This document shows positions 5,841 through 6,032 of a DNA stretch of 6,032 nt, piece by piece (position 1 is the stretch's first letter; every line of letters starts with the position of its first letter). Origin of the DNA: Pseudomonadota bacterium (GTDB taxonomy: Bacteria; Pseudomonadota; Alphaproteobacteria; Sphingomonadales; Sphingomonadaceae); NCBI GenBank assembly GCA_023423775.1, contig JAFAEZ010000141.1, positions 1 through 6,032 of the forward strand, read 5' to 3'. Below the pieces are notes generated by a model. That model worked only from the letters and a program-made list of their open reading frames with translations, was not told the origin of the DNA and ran no database searches. The translations under genes and the position numbers were made by a program.

Positions 5841-6032
5841 ATGGATAGCAAGCTCCTCGCGCGCATCGGCGCCGTCATCTTCATCGCCATCGCCATCACG
5901 ATGACGGCGATCGAGATGAGCCGTGCGCCCGAGCCACCGCGCGCGGGGCCGGCGGCCGGCGCCGAGACATCGGCGACGGACCCGCTGCTGATCGAGCTGC
6001 GCCGCTGCCAGTCGATCGGCGCTGCCGGGGCA
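5841..6032 (+). CDS. trbK: TrbK-alt-type entry exclusion protein, 3' partial
   Basis: The frame begins at ATG 5841 and is still open at the window edge after 64 codons. It reads MDSKLLARIGAVIFIAIAITM, a short basic N-terminus and one hydrophobic segment (about residues 9-24). A Pro/Ala-rich linker follows (about 29-46), then DPLLIELRRCQSIGAAGA. This matches the TrbK-alt family, small inner-membrane or periplasmic proteins found between trbJ and trbL, with the conserved ELRRCQ block and Cys at residue 56. The predicted role is entry exclusion: it marks the host as already carrying the element. No Shine-Dalgarno is visible in the 5-base gap from trbJ (GACTGACGCCC just upstream), so reinitiation after trbJ is likely. 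It lacks a clear lipobox, unlike RP4 TrbK, which is a lipoprotein. The C-terminus lies outside the window. Confidence 0.83.
   Translation, partial: MDSKLLARIGAVIFIAIAITMTAIEMSRAPEPPRAGPAAGAETSATDPLLIELRRCQSIGAAGA

Noticed and set aside
1..6032. CRISPR array, tRNA, insertion sequence, oriT or other new system
   Set aside because: No direct-repeat array, tRNA-like fold, transposase or terminal repeats were seen, and there is no relaxase gene or nic-like site that I could recognise. The window is accounted for by conjugation genes.

Overview
The window holds part of a conjugative DNA-transfer locus, all on the + strand. The sequence is GC-rich, its codons favour G or C at the third position, and the proteins resemble the P-type (Trb) mating-pair-formation families of integrative conjugative elements (ICEs) and plasmids in Alpha- and Betaproteobacteria. 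The protein style (for example the TrbB start region and the TrbK-alt exclusion protein) suggests an alphaproteobacterium, possibly a sphingomonad or rhizobial relative. This is recognition from memory, not a database search. The order traG - ribbon-helix-helix gene - trbB - trbC - trbD - trbE - trbJ - trbK is that of Tn4371-like ICEs and related plasmids. No relaxase, oriT, integrase, replication gene or cargo gene is visible, so ICE and plasmid cannot be told apart here.

Layout. Bases 1-483 are the C-terminal end of the coupling protein TraG (VirD4 family), with an odd 15-base poly-C run near the window edge. Bases 493-921 encode a ribbon-helix-helix (CopG-like) protein. Bases 922-1093 are the only sizeable gap (172 bases). 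It contains two perfect short inverted repeats and is the natural place for the trb promoter and operator. From about 1094 to the end runs a tightly packed operon: trbB (ATPase, TTG start proposed), trbC (pilin), trbD (VirB3-like), trbE (VirB4-like ATPase), trbJ (VirB5-like) and the first 64 codons of trbK (entry exclusion). Four consecutive junctions, from trbB/trbC to trbE/trbJ, are ATGA stop/start overlaps.

How they work together. TraG would bring relaxase-bound DNA to the channel. TrbB and TrbE supply energy for secretion and pilus assembly. TrbC is the pilin, TrbD helps place TrbE or the pilin in the inner membrane, TrbJ is an exported minor pilus component, and TrbK would stop the host from receiving a second copy of the same element. 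The ribbon-helix-helix protein is the likely local regulator or DNA-binding accessory factor.

This is mostly a well-known system, and I see no clear new one. The points most worth checking are the TrbC ends, which match a Ser-Gly cyclic pilin of the RP4 type, the inverted repeats before trbB, the non-ATG trbB start, and the poly-C run at the left edge.
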